Shown here in pieces: positions 61,701-64,000 of a stretch of 64,000 nucleotides of DNA (position 1 is its first letter; each line of letters starts with the position of its first letter). This DNA is from Hybos culiciformis (taxonomy: Eukaryota; Arthropoda; Insecta; Diptera; Hybotidae), in contig OZ023274.1 of assembly GCA_964007475.1 (NCBI GenBank), positions 78,131,303-78,195,302 on the forward strand. Reading direction: 5' to 3'. Made by a program: the position numbers and the translations under genes. The notes under the pieces are model-generated. The model did not search any database, was not told the DNA's origin, and worked only from the letters and a program-made list of their open reading frames with translations.

Positions 61701-62833
61701 AAAATGATTAAAAATTCAATACAAATCAATGTTCAATTTGGTATATAATATAAGCTTCCTGACACTCTATCAAATTCAAAATTCATAAAAATTTTATATA
61801 AAATCTGTATTATTCTGAAATAAGTTTTCAGGTAAAAGTATAGAAAATTTAGTTAATATTTAAGGTATTCAATGGGGACCATAACAATAATGCTCTGCGC
61901 AAAATTTCGATACTACTCTGTAACACTCTGTTATCGGCATTATAATTTATTAATAAAAAAGAAATTAACTTCCACCACGTACTAACTACTATTCTGTTAA
62001 AAAAACTGTCCGTATGTCAACTGACAGAATCATGGTGTAGGTACTATATACTATTAAAGACTTTTAAAGAGTTTTAAAAACTTTTCAATTACATTTATTT
62101 TTTACCTTTTTTTTTTTTTTGTAAAAAGAAAAATAATAATATTTTTTACGTAAACATTTTAATTTGAATAATTTATTAAATATGAAACATTAACGCGATA
62201 CATGTGTGGCAATTATATTCACGTGTCACTTATAAAATTTTTCTTTTGTCAAAATAAAAAAAAAAATACATATATTTAAAATGTTTATTTTCTTTTTTCA
62301 AAAAGCCTCTTAATTTTAAAAAAAAATTACCCAACGTGAAAAAAGTTTATTAAGAATTTTTTTTAATTTTTTATTTAATACATTCCTTTTTAATTGTATA
62401 TAATTGTCGTCGTTGATGCAAAATTATAAATTTGTGTAGACTAATTATACAATTTTATCTGAATTTTATTTTACAAAAAAAAAATAAATAAATTTAAAAT
62501 ATCTGAGACATTATTCATTTATAAATTGTAAATACATAGTCAAGAAGAAAAAAAACTTGTACATAGTGAAAGTATAACTTCATATAAATTCAATTGGTGA
62601 ACATAATGTTTGTATGACATGCACCAGACATGGATAAGTTATGTGGGTGTATATAAGATAGAAGGCATCATATGTATAATTTTTTATTTTTTTTTCAATG
62701 ATGTCAAAATGTTAAAAATTTTATTTTTTTTTTTTTTAAATGACTTTTAGAAAAGCCCCAAACTGACTTGCAAATTTCAAATTTATACATATTACTTTTT
62801 TTAACTTTTTTCTTTTCCAAATTTTTTTTTTAT
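58709..62833. other. Non-coding AT-rich stretch
   Basis: About 4.1 kb of low-complexity sequence with many poly-A/T tracts and short AT microsatellites. No gene, RNA gene or mobile-element terminus is seen. Confidence 0.65.
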
Positions 62834-62841
62834 GTTTTGAC

Positions 62842-63354
62842 TAGGGTTTTTGGAGCGAGCCGGCTCGATCCGAAAAGCTCGAGCTAGCTCGTCTATTTTT
62901 GCTTGAATGAAGATCGAGTTTTTATCTGCTAGTGGCTCGAGCTCAGCATTTTACTTTTGTTTTTTTATTTTATTGAACAGAAAAGTTTATATAAGGAAAT
63001 ATTTCACTTCAATCTTATAAGTCACAGTCAATTTTAACAGAAAATGATACACTGAAATGGATATTTTATGTTTTTATATTTTATGATGTTTTGTTTTTTT
63101 ATATTTTATAACGTTTCGTTTAATAATTTTGCAATATTATTGTTATTTTTATAATTTTGTAATGAGTAAATTATGTTTAAATTAGAAGAGTAAAGTTAAA
63201 ATTTTATGCCCTGAAATTGGTTTCTTTATGCCATTGTTTTTTCCTATGTATTTTATTTTTAAGAAGACTCGGGTGGCTCGAGCTACCCGATCCTCCTTAT
63301 AGAAAAAGCTTGAAGGCTCGAGCTTACGAAAATGGTCGAGTTTCAAAAACCCTA
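62842..63354. mobile_element. hAT MITE, 513 bp, with 8-bp TSD
   Basis: A perfect 8-bp duplication GTTTTGAC (62834-62841 and 63355-63362) fits the nTnnnnAn preference of many hAT elements. The ends are TAGGGTTTTTGGAGCGAGC on the left and, read inward from the right, TAGGGTTTTTGAAACTCGAC. Both subterminal zones are packed with GCTCGAGC/GGCTCGAGC words. The AT-rich middle encodes nothing. Confidence 0.88.
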
Positions 63355-63362
63355 GTTTTGAC

Positions 63363-64000
63363 AAGCTTTAATGACAAGCTTTAATGAAAAAAAATCGGCA
63401 TGGTATAAGATAAGATAAAGCTTAGAATAAGCCCATGTTATAGTTATTTGAATATAAATCTATTGAAAAAAAGTGCTATCCCACTTGTAATAATAAGTAC
63501 GACACTATGACAGTGCTTATAGTATCATTCTATATCCATCAAGATTATAATGTGAAAAACATGTATTATATGAAATGTAGGTACTTCTTGTTGTCATCGT
63601 ATACCAACTTCAGTGTGTATACTAGATTTATAAAAATCTACTAGGAATTATTATTAAAAGAAAAGTTAAATTTTTTCTTAAAAACTTTATAAAGAAAAAG
63701 CGATTTATTTTCCAGATTTGAAAACATAAACGAAAAAAGTTTTCTTTTTTTTTTCATTTTTTTTTTTTTTCATTTACACAAATTTTAAAAAGAAAGTTTC
63801 ATATAAAAGCAATTTATTGTTATTTTTCGTTCAATTTAAATCTATAACGATTTCAAATTTGAAGATGTAATCTTATTTCTATATTATTTGTTTTACAAAA
63901 ATGTATAATATTGTAATCGTAATGTTTTGAAATTACATGCCACTGTAAATTATAAAAAGTTTTTTTTTTATTTTATTTTATTATTTTAGTGCTGTAAGAA
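63363..64000. other. Non-coding AT-rich stretch
   Basis: AT-rich sequence to the window end. A short direct repeat, GACAAGCTTTAATGA, lies near 63360-63387. No gene is seen. Confidence 0.6.

Noticed and set aside
63182..63364. 60-residue minus-strand frame
   Set aside because: It lies across the right end of the hAT MITE at 62842-63354 and reads its subterminal words.

Overview
This is very AT-rich eukaryotic DNA (roughly four-fifths A+T by eye) with an arthropod, most likely insect, character. The evidence is a spliced secreted-peptide gene with GT-AG intron borders and AATAAA signals, a diverged cytosolic-type HSP70, and many DNA-transposon derivatives (hAT, PIF/Harbinger-like, long foldback elements). 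The species cannot be named from the sequence, and no bacterial, plasmid or phage features are seen.

Genes are sparse. (1) 7286-7663 encodes a 76-residue secreted peptide in two exons. (2) 14763-16619 encodes an intronless 618-residue HSP70 homologue that has lost most of the residues needed for ATP hydrolysis and for J-protein coupling, and lacks the EEVD tail. It looks like a catalytically inert member of the family whose frame is still fully open. A GC-richer patch at 7847-8060 may be a third, tiny spliced gene. A hAT transposase C-terminal fragment (4827-5033) is a transposon remnant. Nothing shows that these genes work together.

Most of the readable structure is mobile DNA. Elements with identifiable target-site duplications (TSDs) are: a 740-bp hAT (4635-5374, TSD TGAAAAGC); a 1075-bp foldback (28631-29705, TSD TATATAATA); a 552-bp foldback (38531-39082, TSD AATTAAAA); a 273-bp hAT MITE (43527-43799, TSD TCTACCAT); a 405-bp Harbinger-like MITE (44761-45165, TSD TAA); a 2335-bp element (46156-48490, TSD ATCCAATA); and a 513-bp hAT MITE (62842-63354, TSD GTTTTGAC). 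Two copies of a long palindromic element lie at 17918-20380 and 45962-49373. The second carries the 2335-bp element inside one arm, and that element carries another foldback array and a 75-bp hairpin.

The most unusual theme is a set of non-coding 'word-array' foldback elements (6281-6796, 28631-29705, 38531-39082, 46442-47541, 57571-58708 with 57797-58541 nested inside). Each is built from its own short word repeated in both orientations. Most share one end architecture: an 8-nt leader followed directly by the first word. Two of them share a GC-rich, G-run-rich core, which in one copy forms a nearly perfect 66-bp hairpin. The rest of the window is low-complexity A/T sequence with microsatellites, small tandem repeats and scattered copies of one AT-rich dispersed repeat.
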